64,000 bases of DNA from Lachnospiraceae bacterium (GTDB lineage Bacteria > Bacillota > Clostridia > Lachnospirales > Lachnospiraceae): NCBI GenBank assembly GCA_024685315.1, contig JAIKVW010000039.1, forward strand, positions 36,825 to 100,824, read 5' to 3'. Below are positions 17,320-25,269 of the stretch, in pieces. Position 1 is the stretch's first letter. Each line of letters starts with the position of its first letter. Below the pieces are notes generated by a model that ran no database searches, was not told the DNA's origin, and saw only the letters and a list, made by a program, of their open reading frames with translations. The translations under genes and the position numbers were made by a program.

Positions 17320-17346
17320 GGAGGCTGCGGATGCAGCCTCCATTTT
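17320..17346 (+). terminator. hairpin between fakA and recG
   Basis: GGAGGCTGC (17320-17328) pairs perfectly with GCAGCCTCC (17333-17341) around a 4-nt loop. Only ATTTT follows, so it is a weak or partial terminator. It may lower recG expression relative to fakA. Confidence 0.65.
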
Positions 17347-17380
17347 ACTATTACAGGGATCTTATGCCCTAAGGAGCTAA

Positions 17381-19453
17381 ATGAGCATGGAACTTGGCGA
17401 TCCGGTAGTAAAGCTAAAGAAAATAGGTCCGAAGACAGCGGAATACATGGAAAAGCTCGGTATAACAACTGTCGGCGGGCTTCTGCGGCATTATCCCCGG
17501 GCCTACAGGGTCTACACTGCGCCGCTGGATATCAGCGATACGAGTTATGACGACGTCTGTCCGGCTCCGTATAAGGTATTCCTCTCTGAAGCCCCTGTGC
17601 TTATCAGGAAAGGCCGCACCCCGGTAGTCATCCAGAATATCGACAGGAATCCCGCCGGAAAAGTCCAGGCCATATGGTATAACGCTCCTTTCATAAGGCG
17701 GTCTCTTTCCCCTGGAACTACTGTGATCTTCTACGGAAGGATAGTCCGTAAGGGAAATAACCGTACGATTGAGCATCCTGAGATCTTTTCGGAAGAGAGT
17801 TACGAACCGATCGAGAATACACTGCAGCCGATCTATCCTCTGACAGCAGGCATAAAGCAGAAATCCGTTCAGTCTGCGATGAGGCAGGCGCTTAAGCAGG
17901 TCTCGCTCGCATCGGATTACCTTCCTGAAAATATCAGAAAAGGGAACAGGCTCTCCGAACTTAACTTCGCTATCCACCAGATCCATTTCCCTGAGAACGA
18001 GGAGTGCCTAAAGGAAGCCCGCGCGAGGCTTGTATTTGACGAGTTCTTCCTGTTCTCGCTTGAACTGATGCAGATAAAAAGGGACCGGGGCCAGCAAGAG
18101 AACAGGTTTGTAATAAATGATTTCTCCAAAGCTGATGAGCTTCTTTCCGGGCTTCCTTATAAGCCTACGAATGCCCAGCTTAAGGTATGGGAGGAGATAA
18201 AAGCAGATATTTCCGGCGATAAGGCCATGAACCGGCTGGTCCAGGGTGACGTGGGTTCCGGAAAGACCCTGATCGCGTCCCTCGCTATGGCCTCAGCCGC
18301 AGGATCCGGGTATCAAAGCTGCCTCCTCGCTCCGACCGAAGTACTGGCGGAGCAGCATTATGCCAAGCTTTCTCCGATGTTCTCGAGGCTGGGTTTTAAA
18401 TCTGTGCTGCTGACCGGGGCGATGACAGAGAAGCAGAAGAGGAGCGTTAGAGAAGAAATCATTTCCGGAAAGGCAGATATTGTCATCGGCACTCATGCGG
18501 TATTCCAGGACAAGGTGCTTTATGACAGGCTGGGCCTGATAGTTACCGATGAACAGCACCGCTTTGGGGTAAGACAGCGTCACGCCCTTTCGGAAAAAGC
18601 CGGGGAAAAGCAGCCTCATGTGCTTGTAATGAGCGCGACCCCCATCCCCAGGACCCTTGCGATAATCCTGTACGGCGACCTCTCGATCTCTGTAGTAGAC
18701 GAAAAGCCGGAAAACAGGCTGCCTGTAAAGAACGCGGTGGTCGGGACTTCCTACAGGCCGACCGCATACAGATTCATTCAGAAGCAGATAGAAGAGGGGC
18801 ACCAGGTATATATAATATGCCCGCTGGTCGAAAAGAGCGAAGAGATAGAGGCAGAAGATGTTGAGTCCTACACAAAGGCTCTTAAAAAAGCCTTCCCGGA
18901 TAGTGTAAAGATCTCAGGCCTTAACGGCAGGATGAAGTCTGAGGAGAAAAACCGGGTGATGAGGAATTTCTCCGAGGGAAAAATAGATATCCTTGTATCC
19001 ACGACGGTAGTCGAGGTCGGAGTAGACGTTCCAAATGCTACAGTAATGATGATCGAGAACGCGGAGCGCTTCGGGCTTGCGCAGCTTCACCAGCTCAGGG
19101 GAAGAGTCGGCAGGGGCGACGCGCAGTCCTACTGCATTTTTGTCTACGGTCAGAATACGGAGGCCATAAGGAAGAGGCTGGAGATCATGCAGAGCACCAA
19201 CGACGGCTTCAAGATCGCATCCGAGGACCTTAAGATGCGCGGTCCAGGCGATATGTTCGGGATCCGCCAGAGCGGGGAGCTCGCTTTTTCGCTTGGAGAT
19301 ATCTATACCGATTCAGACCTTCTTAAAAGCGCGGCAGATGCCGCTAAAAGGCTCTTTGAGGAGGATCCCGGGCTGGAACTCCCCGAGCATCAGCGCCTGA
19401 AGGAAGAGGCCGCGCAGAGAGGCCTTTTTGAAGGCGAGGCCGTAGTGCTTTAG
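17381..19453 (+). CDS. recG: ATP-dependent DNA helicase RecG
   Basis: RecG remodels stalled forks and branched DNA. The 690 residues show, in order, the N-terminal helical and OB-fold wedge region (LKKIGPKTAEYMEKLGI, AIWYNAPFIRRSL) and Walker A QGDVGSGKTLIASLAM. Walker B appears as DEQHRFGVRQR, motif III as MSATPIPRTLAI, and motifs V-VI as TTVVEVGVDVPNATVM and QLRGRVGRG. The C-terminal TRG region carries DGFKIASEDLKMRGPGDM. AAGGAG lies 5 bases before the ATG. The order fakA-recG is conserved in Firmicutes. Confidence 0.97.
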   Translation: MSMELGDPVVKLKKIGPKTAEYMEKLGITTVGGLLRHYPRAYRVYTAPLDISDTSYDDVCPAPYKVFLSEAPVLIRKGRTPVVIQNIDRNPAGKVQAIWYNAPFIRRSLSPGTTVIFYGRIVRKGNNRTIEHPEIFSEESYEPIENTLQPIYPLTAGIKQKSVQSAMRQALKQVSLASDYLPENIRKGNRLSELNFAIHQIHFPENEECLKEARARLVFDEFFLFSLELMQIKRDRGQQENRFVINDFSKADELLSGLPYKPTNAQLKVWEEIKADISGDKAMNRLVQGDVGSGKTLIASLAMASAAGSGYQSCLLAPTEVLAEQHYAKLSPMFSRLGFKSVLLTGAMTEKQKRSVREEIISGKADIVIGTHAVFQDKVLYDRLGLIVTDEQHRFGVRQRHALSEKAGEKQPHVLVMSATPIPRTLAIILYGDLSISVVDEKPENRLPVKNAVVGTSYRPTAYRFIQKQIEEGHQVYIICPLVEKSEEIEAEDVESYTKALKKAFPDSVKISGLNGRMKSEEKNRVMRNFSEGKIDILVSTTVVEVGVDVPNATVMMIENAERFGLAQLHQLRGRVGRGDAQSYCIFVYGQNTEAIRKRLEIMQSTNDGFKIASEDLKMRGPGDMFGIRQSGELAFSLGDIYTDSDLLKSAADAAKRLFEEDPGLELPEHQRLKEEAAQRGLFEGEAVVL

Positions 19454-19491
19454 TTACTTTAAATAATATTTACACGGAGGAAATATAGACC

Positions 19492-21204
19492 ATGACAGAT
19501 AACAAATGGACTTTCCCTGAACTTGAGTATGTCAGGCCCGACGTTGATGCTGTTAAGGAAAAGATCGCTGCGCTCACGGAAAAAGTCCGCCGCGCAGAAA
19601 GTTTTGACGTTATCCTCGCTGTCCTTAAGGAAAAGGAAGAGCTCGCCGGCGGCCTGTATTCAACATTTACAATTGCTATGGTCCGCCATACTATTGACAC
19701 CTCAGACGAGTTTTATGAGAAGGAGAACGCCTTCCTCAACCAGGCAGCGCCTACGCTTGCCCCTTACGAAATAGCCTTCTCCGATGCACTCCTCGAATCT
19801 CCTTACAAGAAAGATATAGAAGAGAAGTACGGAAAGCAGTATTTCACCGATATAGAGCTTAGGAAAAAGGCCTTCTGCGAGGAAAACATCCCTCTGCAGC
19901 AGGAGGAAGCCCTGCTCTGCGACGAGTATCAGAAGATCATTGCTTCCTGCGAGATAAATTATGACGGCAAGAAGCTCAACCTTTACGGGATCCAGAAATA
20001 TTTCGAGAGCACAGATCCCGTGATCCGCGCAGAGGCCTGGAAGAAGTACTCCGAATTTTACGAGAAGAATGAGCGCCGCTTCGAGGAGATCTGGGACGCC
20101 CTTATCAAGAACCGCAACGCCCAGGGAAGGAACCTCGGATACGAGAATTATCTTCCCCTTGGCTATATGAACCAGGGCAGGACCGATTACGGCCCGGAAG
20201 AAGTTGAAAGCTTCAGGAAACAGGTGGAAGAGTACCTGGTCCCTGTCTGCAGCAAACTTTACGAGGCACAGGCAAAGAGGCTTGGCAGCTCCATAATGAT
20301 GGCTTATGACGAAAAGATGGTCTTCCCCGACGGAAATGCAGAGCCCGCCGGAGACGACGATTTCATGATGGGAAAAGCGCGTGAAATGTACCATGAGATG
20401 AGCCCTGAGACCGGAGAGTTCATAGACTTCATGATGGACCATCAGCTCCTCGACCTCAAGAACAAGCCTAAAAAGGCTAGCACCGGCTACATGACAGCGC
20501 TCCCTGACCTTAAGGCTCCTTTCGTATTCTCGTGCTTTAATCACACGATCTTTGACATGCAGGTGCTGAGCCACGAGCTTGGCCACGCCTTTGCAGGCTA
20601 CGAGGCCATGAGACACCAGCCGATCATGGAATACTATGAGGAGAGCACTGACATTGCGGAGATCCATTCAATGTCTATGGAGCAGTTCGCTTACCCCTAC
20701 GCGGAGAAATTCTTCGGAGACCAGGCGGAGAAATACCGCTTCCAGCATCTCCAGGAAGCTCTCACATTTGTTCCCTTCGGCACCGCGGTAGATGAATTCC
20801 AGCACATCTGCTATTCAAAGCCCGGGCTCACTCCTAAGGAGAGGACTTATGAGTGGCATAAGCTTGAGCAGAAATATATGCCCTGGAGACATTACGAGAA
20901 CGATCCCTTCATGGAGCGCGGCGGATACTGGTACCACAAGATCCACATCTTCCTGTATCCCATGTACTATATTAATTACTGCCTGACGACCATGGGCGCG
21001 ATGGAGTTCAAGAAAAAGGCCGCAGAGGACCACGAAAACGCATGGAAGGATTACCTTAATCTCTGCCAGGTCGGAGGAAGCAGATCCTACCTTGAGACAC
21101 TTGCGTTTGCCAACGTAAGCAACCCCTTCAAGGAAGGCACAGTCGAAAAGGCCTGCAGCTACGCAGCTGAGATACTGCTGAAACAGTGCGCGGAAATAGG
21201 CTGA
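19492..21204 (+). CDS. M3 family oligoendopeptidase
   Basis: This is a cytoplasmic zinc metallopeptidase of the PepF/M3B type that trims peptides. The 570 residues contain the zinc site SHELGHAFAGYEA (HExxH), with the third ligand Glu in YYEESTDIAEIHSMSME. CFNHTIFDMQVL lies just before the site, as usual. The C-terminal segment ending in LGHxF-type helices carries RGGYWYHKIHIF. GGAGG precedes the ATG. The specific peptide substrate cannot be told from sequence. Confidence 0.93.
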   Translation: MTDNKWTFPELEYVRPDVDAVKEKIAALTEKVRRAESFDVILAVLKEKEELAGGLYSTFTIAMVRHTIDTSDEFYEKENAFLNQAAPTLAPYEIAFSDALLESPYKKDIEEKYGKQYFTDIELRKKAFCEENIPLQQEEALLCDEYQKIIASCEINYDGKKLNLYGIQKYFESTDPVIRAEAWKKYSEFYEKNERRFEEIWDALIKNRNAQGRNLGYENYLPLGYMNQGRTDYGPEEVESFRKQVEEYLVPVCSKLYEAQAKRLGSSIMMAYDEKMVFPDGNAEPAGDDDFMMGKAREMYHEMSPETGEFIDFMMDHQLLDLKNKPKKASTGYMTALPDLKAPFVFSCFNHTIFDMQVLSHELGHAFAGYEAMRHQPIMEYYEESTDIAEIHSMSMEQFAYPYAEKFFGDQAEKYRFQHLQEALTFVPFGTAVDEFQHICYSKPGLTPKERTYEWHKLEQKYMPWRHYENDPFMERGGYWYHKIHIFLYPMYYINYCLTTMGAMEFKKKAAEDHENAWKDYLNLCQVGGSRSYLETLAFANVSNPFKEGTVEKACSYAAEILLKQCAEIG

Positions 21205-21206
21205 TC

Positions 21207-21238
21207 AGCCTTGACAAATTCAGCCAAGGCTTTAAAAT
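21207..21238 (+). promoter_or_regulatory. rsmD promoter embedded in a hairpin
   Basis: A perfect TTGACA (21211-21216) and TAAAAT (21233-21238) have a 16-bp spacer. The same bases form a hairpin, AGCCTTG (21207-21213) with CAAGGCT (21225-21231), that could act as the weak terminator of the M3 peptidase gene. Confidence 0.65.
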
Positions 21239-21294
21239 AAACTTGTTTAAGTTTTTTGGACACCCGCAGAAACTATCATATTGGAGACCAGTAT

Positions 21295-21858
21295 ATGCGC
21301 GTTATCGCCGGCACTGCCAGATCTGTACCGCTCGTCTGTCCGAGGGGGCTTAACACCCGGCCCACGGGCGACCAGATAAAAGAAACGCTATTTAATATTA
21401 TTTCGCCCGATATCCCCGGAGCCAGATTTCTGGATCTCTTCGCAGGGAGCGGGGCGATAGGCATTGAGGCTCTTAGCCGCGGAGCTGAATCGGCGGTGTT
21501 TGTTGACAAGAGCCGCGAGGCAAATAAATGCATCTGCGCGAATCTTGAAAAGACTCGTCTCGGCGGGTCCGCCCAGGTTTTGCTGATGGACGTCTATGCG
21601 GCGCTGAACGAGCTTGAACATAAGGGAATGCAGTTTGATATTATTTTCATGGATCCCCCATATGACATGGAGATCGAGAAAGAAGTATTTCAGGCGCTTT
21701 CCCGCAGCAGGATAGTAAGCAAGGATACCATGATAATCGCCGAAGCATCGGCGCAGACCGATTTTTCCTACCTGGAAGAAGAGGGATTTACACTACTAAG
21801 AGAAAAGAAATATAAGACGAATAAACACGTCTTTGCGGTCAGGAGTGCAGAACAATGA
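21295..21858 (+). CDS. rsmD: 16S rRNA (guanine966-N2)-methyltransferase RsmD
   Basis: RsmD methylates G966 of 16S rRNA using SAM. I choose ATG 21295, with GGAG upstream, giving the family N-terminus [13 protein letters not shown]. An upstream in-frame TTG at 21256 is unlikely. The 187 residues contain [15 protein letters not shown], the SAM site [20 protein letters not shown], and the catalytic FMDPPYD. The stop overlaps the coaD start by 4 bases, a pairing common across bacteria. Confidence 0.95.
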   Translation: MRVIAGTARSVPLVCPRGLNTRPTGDQIKETLFNIISPDIPGARFLDLFAGSGAIGIEALSRGAESAVFVDKSREANKCICANLEKTRLGGSAQVLLMDVYAALNELEHKGMQFDIIFMDPPYDMEIEKEVFQALSRSRIVSKDTMIIAEASAQTDFSYLEEEGFTLLREKKYKTNKHVFAVRSAEQ

Positions 21859-22334
21859 AGACAGCAATCTACCCCGGAAGCTTTGATCCTGTAACATTCG
21901 GACATATTGACCTTATCTCCAGAGCTTCTACTATGTGCGACAAACTTATCGTCGCTGTCCTTAACAACAGTTCAAAAACTCCGTTGTTTTCTGTTGATGA
22001 ACGTGTTAATATGTTAAAGGAAGTAACGAAAGATCTGCCTAATGTTGAGGTGACTTCATTCAGCGGGCTCCTGATAGATTTTGCCGATTCCGTCGGCGCG
22101 AGCGTCATTTTCAGGGGGCTCCGGAGCGTATCGGATTTTGAGTACGAGGTATACTGGGCTCAGACGAACCATGTACTCAGGCCGCATCTGGATACGGTCT
22201 TCCTCGCGACGAGCGTTGACCTTTCGTTCGTAAGTTCAAGCGCGGTCCGCGAATTATCCTCCCACAAGGGTGACGTGAGCGCGTTCGTACCTGCAGTAAT
22301 TGAAAAACAGATCAGGGAAAAGCTAAATTATTAA
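21855..22334 (+). CDS. coaD: phosphopantetheine adenylyltransferase
   Basis: CoaD makes dephospho-CoA from 4'-phosphopantetheine and ATP. The 159 residues are standard. The nucleotidyltransferase motif [16 protein letters not shown] (TxGH-type) is at the N-terminus, followed by [13 protein letters not shown] and [20 protein letters not shown]. Translation is probably coupled to rsmD through the ATGA overlap. Confidence 0.97.
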   Translation: MKTAIYPGSFDPVTFGHIDLISRASTMCDKLIVAVLNNSSKTPLFSVDERVNMLKEVTKDLPNVEVTSFSGLLIDFADSVGASVIFRGLRSVSDFEYEVYWAQTNHVLRPHLDTVFLATSVDLSFVSSSAVRELSSHKGDVSAFVPAVIEKQIREKLNY

Positions 22335-22346
22335 GGAGTGAGTCAG

Positions 22347-23174
22347 ATGAGCAAGATTGAACAGTTAATTGACGAAATTGAAGAGTTTGTGGATGGATGC
22401 AAACCGGCTACTTTTTCACGCTCAAACATTGTAGTACCTAAGGACCAGCTTTATGAGCTCCTTACCGAATTAAGGCTCAAGACTCCTGATGAGATAAAGA
22501 GATACCAGAAGATCATCGCCCAGAAGGACAAGATCATTAACGACGCCCAGGCTCAGGCTGAACAGATGGTAAAGGAGACCACCGATTACTGCAACGCCCT
22601 TGTCGACGAGCACGAGATCATGCTCAAGGCTTACGAGAAGGCTGAGCAGACCATCAATGACGCAAACGCTCAGGCTCAGGAGATCGTCGCTGCTGCTAAC
22701 CAGAACGCGGAAGAGGTCAGGGTAAGCGCTCTTACCTACACCCAGAGCATGATCGGAAACGTAACAGAAGTCCTCGAGAGATCCCTTGATATCGCAAGGA
22801 AGAACTCCGAGGGTCTCATCGGCGGCCTTACCGAGAACCTCAACATCCTCACCGACAATTCCGACGCCATCACCGAGCAGCTTACCGCAAAGCGCGAAGA
22901 GCCCAAGGCTCCCGCAGCAGCTGCAGTATCCGCTCCTGAATACACCGCTCCTTCATTCGATGAAGCTGCAGCAGAGGCTGAGTTCGACAAGGCAGCTGAG
23001 TCTGTAAGCGAAGACATCGAGGATCTTGCTCATGATACCGAGGAAGCAGTTGACGCAGAGGTCGATGCATTAGAGGATGCTCCGGAAGAGAAGACCGGCG
23101 GGCTGAAGGGCCTCTTCAGCAGCTTCGGAAAGAAGAAAGAAGCCGCTGAAGATGATTTCGATGATATTGAATGA
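22347..23174 (+). CDS. coiled-coil protein, V-ATPase subunit H/DivIVA-like
   Basis: ATG 22347 is preferred over GTG 22338, because AAGGAG at 22333-22338 is correctly spaced only for the ATG. The 275 residues begin MSKIEQLIDEIEEFVDGCK. A conserved patch follows (FSRSNIVVPKDQLYELL), then a long Ala/Gln/Glu coiled coil (residues about 55-180), then an Ala/Glu/Pro-rich acidic tail ending in a Lys/Asp cluster. Similar genes next to coaD in Clostridia are often annotated as ATPase subunit-like, but no ATPase motif is visible. A structural or septal role is a guess. Confidence 0.78.
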   Translation: MSKIEQLIDEIEEFVDGCKPATFSRSNIVVPKDQLYELLTELRLKTPDEIKRYQKIIAQKDKIINDAQAQAEQMVKETTDYCNALVDEHEIMLKAYEKAEQTINDANAQAQEIVAAANQNAEEVRVSALTYTQSMIGNVTEVLERSLDIARKNSEGLIGGLTENLNILTDNSDAITEQLTAKREEPKAPAAAAVSAPEYTAPSFDEAAAEAEFDKAAESVSEDIEDLAHDTEEAVDAEVDALEDAPEEKTGGLKGLFSSFGKKKEAAEDDFDDIE

Positions 23175-23190
23175 TCCGGGATCAGAATAA

Positions 23191-24414
23191 TTAAATAACA
23201 AGTAATGCACGGCGGGAAGCGGAGAGTATCTGCTTCCCGCTTTTTATCTGAGCGGTATAGCGGTAGATCTCCGAGGCCCTGCAGGTATCAGAATAGATCT
23301 CCCATGCGGGAGTTCCCTTGAGCGTTTCAGCGTCTGAGGGAGAAATGATGACCGGGCCCGAGGCCTTCTGAGAGATCTCTGACAGGATGTCCCTGCGCAC
23401 TTTGTTTACTCCGAGCACCATGACCGGACTTTGGTATCCTGCTGCCTTCCAGGAAGCAAGCGCGCTTTTCGTGTGTCCAAGAAGCACGGAGAAAAGCATC
23501 CTCATTACCCTTGTATACGTCACATTCCTTGTCTTAAGGGCCTGGGCAAAGCTGAGAGCATCGGTATAATCCGGGAGAAGCTTTTCGATGCGGTTCGCCT
23601 GGTCTTCCCCGATGTCAGCATAATCCGTGAACCTGCCGGTGCTGCCAAGAAGAGCGGAGAGTACCTGACTGCTGAAATCCCCGGGATAAATGAGACGCCT
23701 GTCTTCCCAGGCCGCAGTGAGCTCACTGTAAGCATGATCCGGCATATACTGAGACAGGTCCATATCTCCGCCGGCGAGCTGCTCCCTTATAAAAGCCGCA
23801 GAGGTTATGCCATCACCCGCGGTACGCGGAACAGGCACCGGGATTATCGAGGAAAATGACCTGTTCAGGGCTTTGAGATACTCTACGGCCAGGATATTAT
23901 TAGGCGTGCTGATAAGGCGCGCGAAGCTTTCGGGATCATATGAATATGCCCTGGAATTCGAGATATATTCTTTAATGGCCCTGCTCCTTGCGTCCGGAAA
24001 GCTGAGGCCTGCCTTTAGATGCTCTTTAAGAAGCTCTTTAAAAGCCTCGGGCTCTTCCGCAAGGATATCCGCCGCGGCCTTTAGGAGTTCTGGATCGTCG
24101 TCTTCGCATCCGAAGACCAGATAGTCGACGATCCCAAGGCTCTCAGCAAGTGCAGCTCCGCTTGAGGCAAATATTTCCGCGCTTGCGCAGGCACCCATGC
24201 CGGGAAGCTCGGCCACCAGGTCCGCGCCTGCTAAAAGGGCAGCCTTCGCCCGGGTATATTTATCGAGCAGCGCAGGTTCGCCGCGCTGGACAAAATCCCC
24301 GCTCATTATCACGATAAGGCGCTCTGCGCCCGTCACCTCGCGGGCTTTGTCAATTATATATTTATGTCCGTTATGGAATGGATTAAACTCTGCGATTACA
24401 GCAGCGGTCTTCAT
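23191..24414 (-). CDS. tmcAL: tRNA(Met) cytidine acetate ligase TmcAL
   Basis: TmcAL uses acetate and ATP to form N4-acetylcytidine at the wobble position of elongator tRNA-Met. The 407 residues start with the nucleotidyltransferase motif IAEFNPFHNGHKYIIDKA, then MSGDFVQRGEPALLDKYTRAK. LVFGCEDDDPELL and LISTPNNILAVEYLKAL follow. Its C-terminus carries GVNKVRRDIL and a basic end. The ATG has AGAGGTG upstream. It is the second gene of a minus-strand unit with the 85-residue gene, and convergent with the coiled-coil gene. Confidence 0.94.
   Translation of the reverse strand: MKTAAVIAEFNPFHNGHKYIIDKAREVTGAERLIVIMSGDFVQRGEPALLDKYTRAKAALLAGADLVAELPGMGACASAEIFASSGAALAESLGIVDYLVFGCEDDDPELLKAAADILAEEPEAFKELLKEHLKAGLSFPDARSRAIKEYISNSRAYSYDPESFARLISTPNNILAVEYLKALNRSFSSIIPVPVPRTAGDGITSAAFIREQLAGGDMDLSQYMPDHAYSELTAAWEDRRLIYPGDFSSQVLSALLGSTGRFTDYADIGEDQANRIEKLLPDYTDALSFAQALKTRNVTYTRVMRMLFSVLLGHTKSALASWKAAGYQSPVMVLGVNKVRRDILSEISQKASGPVIISPSDAETLKGTPAWEIYSDTCRASEIYRYTAQIKSGKQILSASRRALLVI
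23212..23245 (+). terminator. intrinsic terminator overlapping the tmcAL 3' end
   Basis: GCGGGAAGC (23212-23220) pairs with GCTTCCCGC (23232-23240), followed by TTTTT. It terminates the + strand coiled-coil gene yet lies wholly inside the last codons of minus-strand tmcAL. Confidence 0.85.
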
Positions 24415-24435
24415 AAGATCAGCACCTCTTAAATA

Positions 24436-24693
24436 TCAGACATTATAGGGAAACTGCCACAGCAGATCATCATCAAGAAGACTCCCGTCCCGGGCAGTGA
24501 ATTTCCTGATCTCTGCATTGTAATAAGCGGTCGCTCCCGGAAGCTTCATGCCTTTTTTCATAGGAAGTATCAGAAAATGTCCGCTGAAAGGCGGTTTCAT
24601 CATTTTAAAATTATACCAGTCAGAGGAGTGCATAAATACGTTGTCGCTCATTTCATCACCTTCATCCTGAATAGCCGGAACAGCATTATTCAT
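24436..24693 (-). CDS. small uncharacterised protein upstream of tmcAL
   Basis: The product is 85 residues, or 71 if translation begins at the internal ATG 24651, which has a better AAGGTG site. The second half, HFLILPMKKG...AYYNAEIRKFTARDG...DLLWQFPYNV, has the look of small DUF551-like proteins (Pro-Gly turn, strand, Trp near the end). It has a minus-strand promoter and ends 21 bases before tmcAL, so they are probably co-transcribed. The overlapping opposite-strand frame looks like a shadow. Function is unknown. Confidence 0.6.
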   Translation of the reverse strand: MNNAVPAIQDEGDEMSDNVFMHSSDWYNFKMMKPPFSGHFLILPMKKGMKLPGATAYYNAEIRKFTARDGSLLDDDLLWQFPYNV

Positions 24694-24720
24694 AAAAACC
24701 TTACTGGATCACCTGGTTTT

Positions 24721-24749
24721 ATTTTATTCTTAAAGCCCGGTTTCTTCAA
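24721..24749 (-). promoter_or_regulatory. promoter for the small gene and tmcAL
   Basis: On the minus strand, TTGAAG (24749-24744) and TAAAAT (24726-24721) have a 17-bp spacer. The site is back-to-back with the rpmF promoter. Confidence 0.65.
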
Positions 24750-24759
24750 TAAAAACTCG

Positions 24760-24788
24760 TTGACAAATAAAAACCGTCTATGTATAAT
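24760..24788 (+). promoter_or_regulatory. rpmF promoter, perfect consensus
   Basis: TTGACA (24760-24765), a 17-bp spacer and TATAAT (24783-24788) match the sigma-A consensus at all twelve positions. An approximately 80-nt leader with small inverted repeats follows. Confidence 0.92.
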
Positions 24789-24873
24789 GAACAAGTATGA
24801 ATTCGAGAGAGTAATATCTCTTATATATACAGCGGACCCGCCTGAGTCCGACGCTTATAAGGAGGTGTGAACG

Positions 24874-25056
24874 ATGTCCATTTGTCCTAAGAACAGATCT
24901 TCCAAGGGAAGAAGAGACCGCAGGAGAGCTAACTGGAAGCTCGCTGCTCCCTCTCTCTCAAGATGCAGCAAGTGCGGAGCGCTTGTAATGCCTCACAGGG
25001 TATGCAAGAACTGCGGTACCTATAATAAGAGAGAAGTCATCAAGGTCGAGGATTAA
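24874..25056 (+). CDS. rpmF: 50S ribosomal protein L32
   Basis: The 60 residues begin MSICPKNRSSKGRRDRRRANW, and the C-terminal zinc ribbon CSKCGALVMPHRVCKNCG supplies four Cys. AAGGAGG precedes the ATG. The order rpmF-plsX is conserved widely in bacteria. A hairpin downstream may limit read-through into plsX. The usual upstream partner yceD (DUF177) is absent here. Confidence 0.97.
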   Translation: MSICPKNRSSKGRRDRRRANWKLAAPSLSRCSKCGALVMPHRVCKNCGTYNKREVIKVED

Positions 25057-25083
25057 TTAGTCTGAAATTATTTAATTGAATGA

Positions 25084-25131
25084 AGGCTGTTGCAGAGCGG
25101 TCCGGAAGGGCGGATCTGCAGCAGCTTATTT
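25084..25131 (+). terminator. probable terminator/attenuator between rpmF and plsX
   Basis: GCTGTTGCAGA (25086-25096) pairs with TCTGCAGCAGC (25115-25125), with one G-T pair and an 18-nt GC-rich loop, followed by TTATTTA. The T tract is imperfect. The rest of 25132-25269 shows no clear element beyond GAGGAG before plsX. Confidence 0.6.
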
Positions 25132-25269
25132 ACTATAAGCCCTTATCTTTATGTCCGAAAAGACGCATGAGTATTATAACGGCCTGGCAGAGCGCGTGTT
25201 ACATACTCAGCGATCCGGGTTAAAGTTACTTATTGACCTTACAAAAAATGTTAAACGAGGAGAACCTAT

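Noticed and set aside
22882..23070. Minus-strand frame opposite the coiled-coil gene
   Set aside because: Its Leu/Arg/Gln-rich composition is the expected antisense of an Ala/Glu-rich gene, and there is no start signal.
24577..24870. A + strand reading frame of 97 codons across the rpmF promoter region
   Set aside because: It overlaps the minus-strand small gene and the consensus rpmF promoter, has no ribosome-binding site, and its composition does not look like a protein.
25132..25269. FapR operator upstream of plsX
   Set aside because: No sequence close to the TTAGTACCTA-type palindrome is present.
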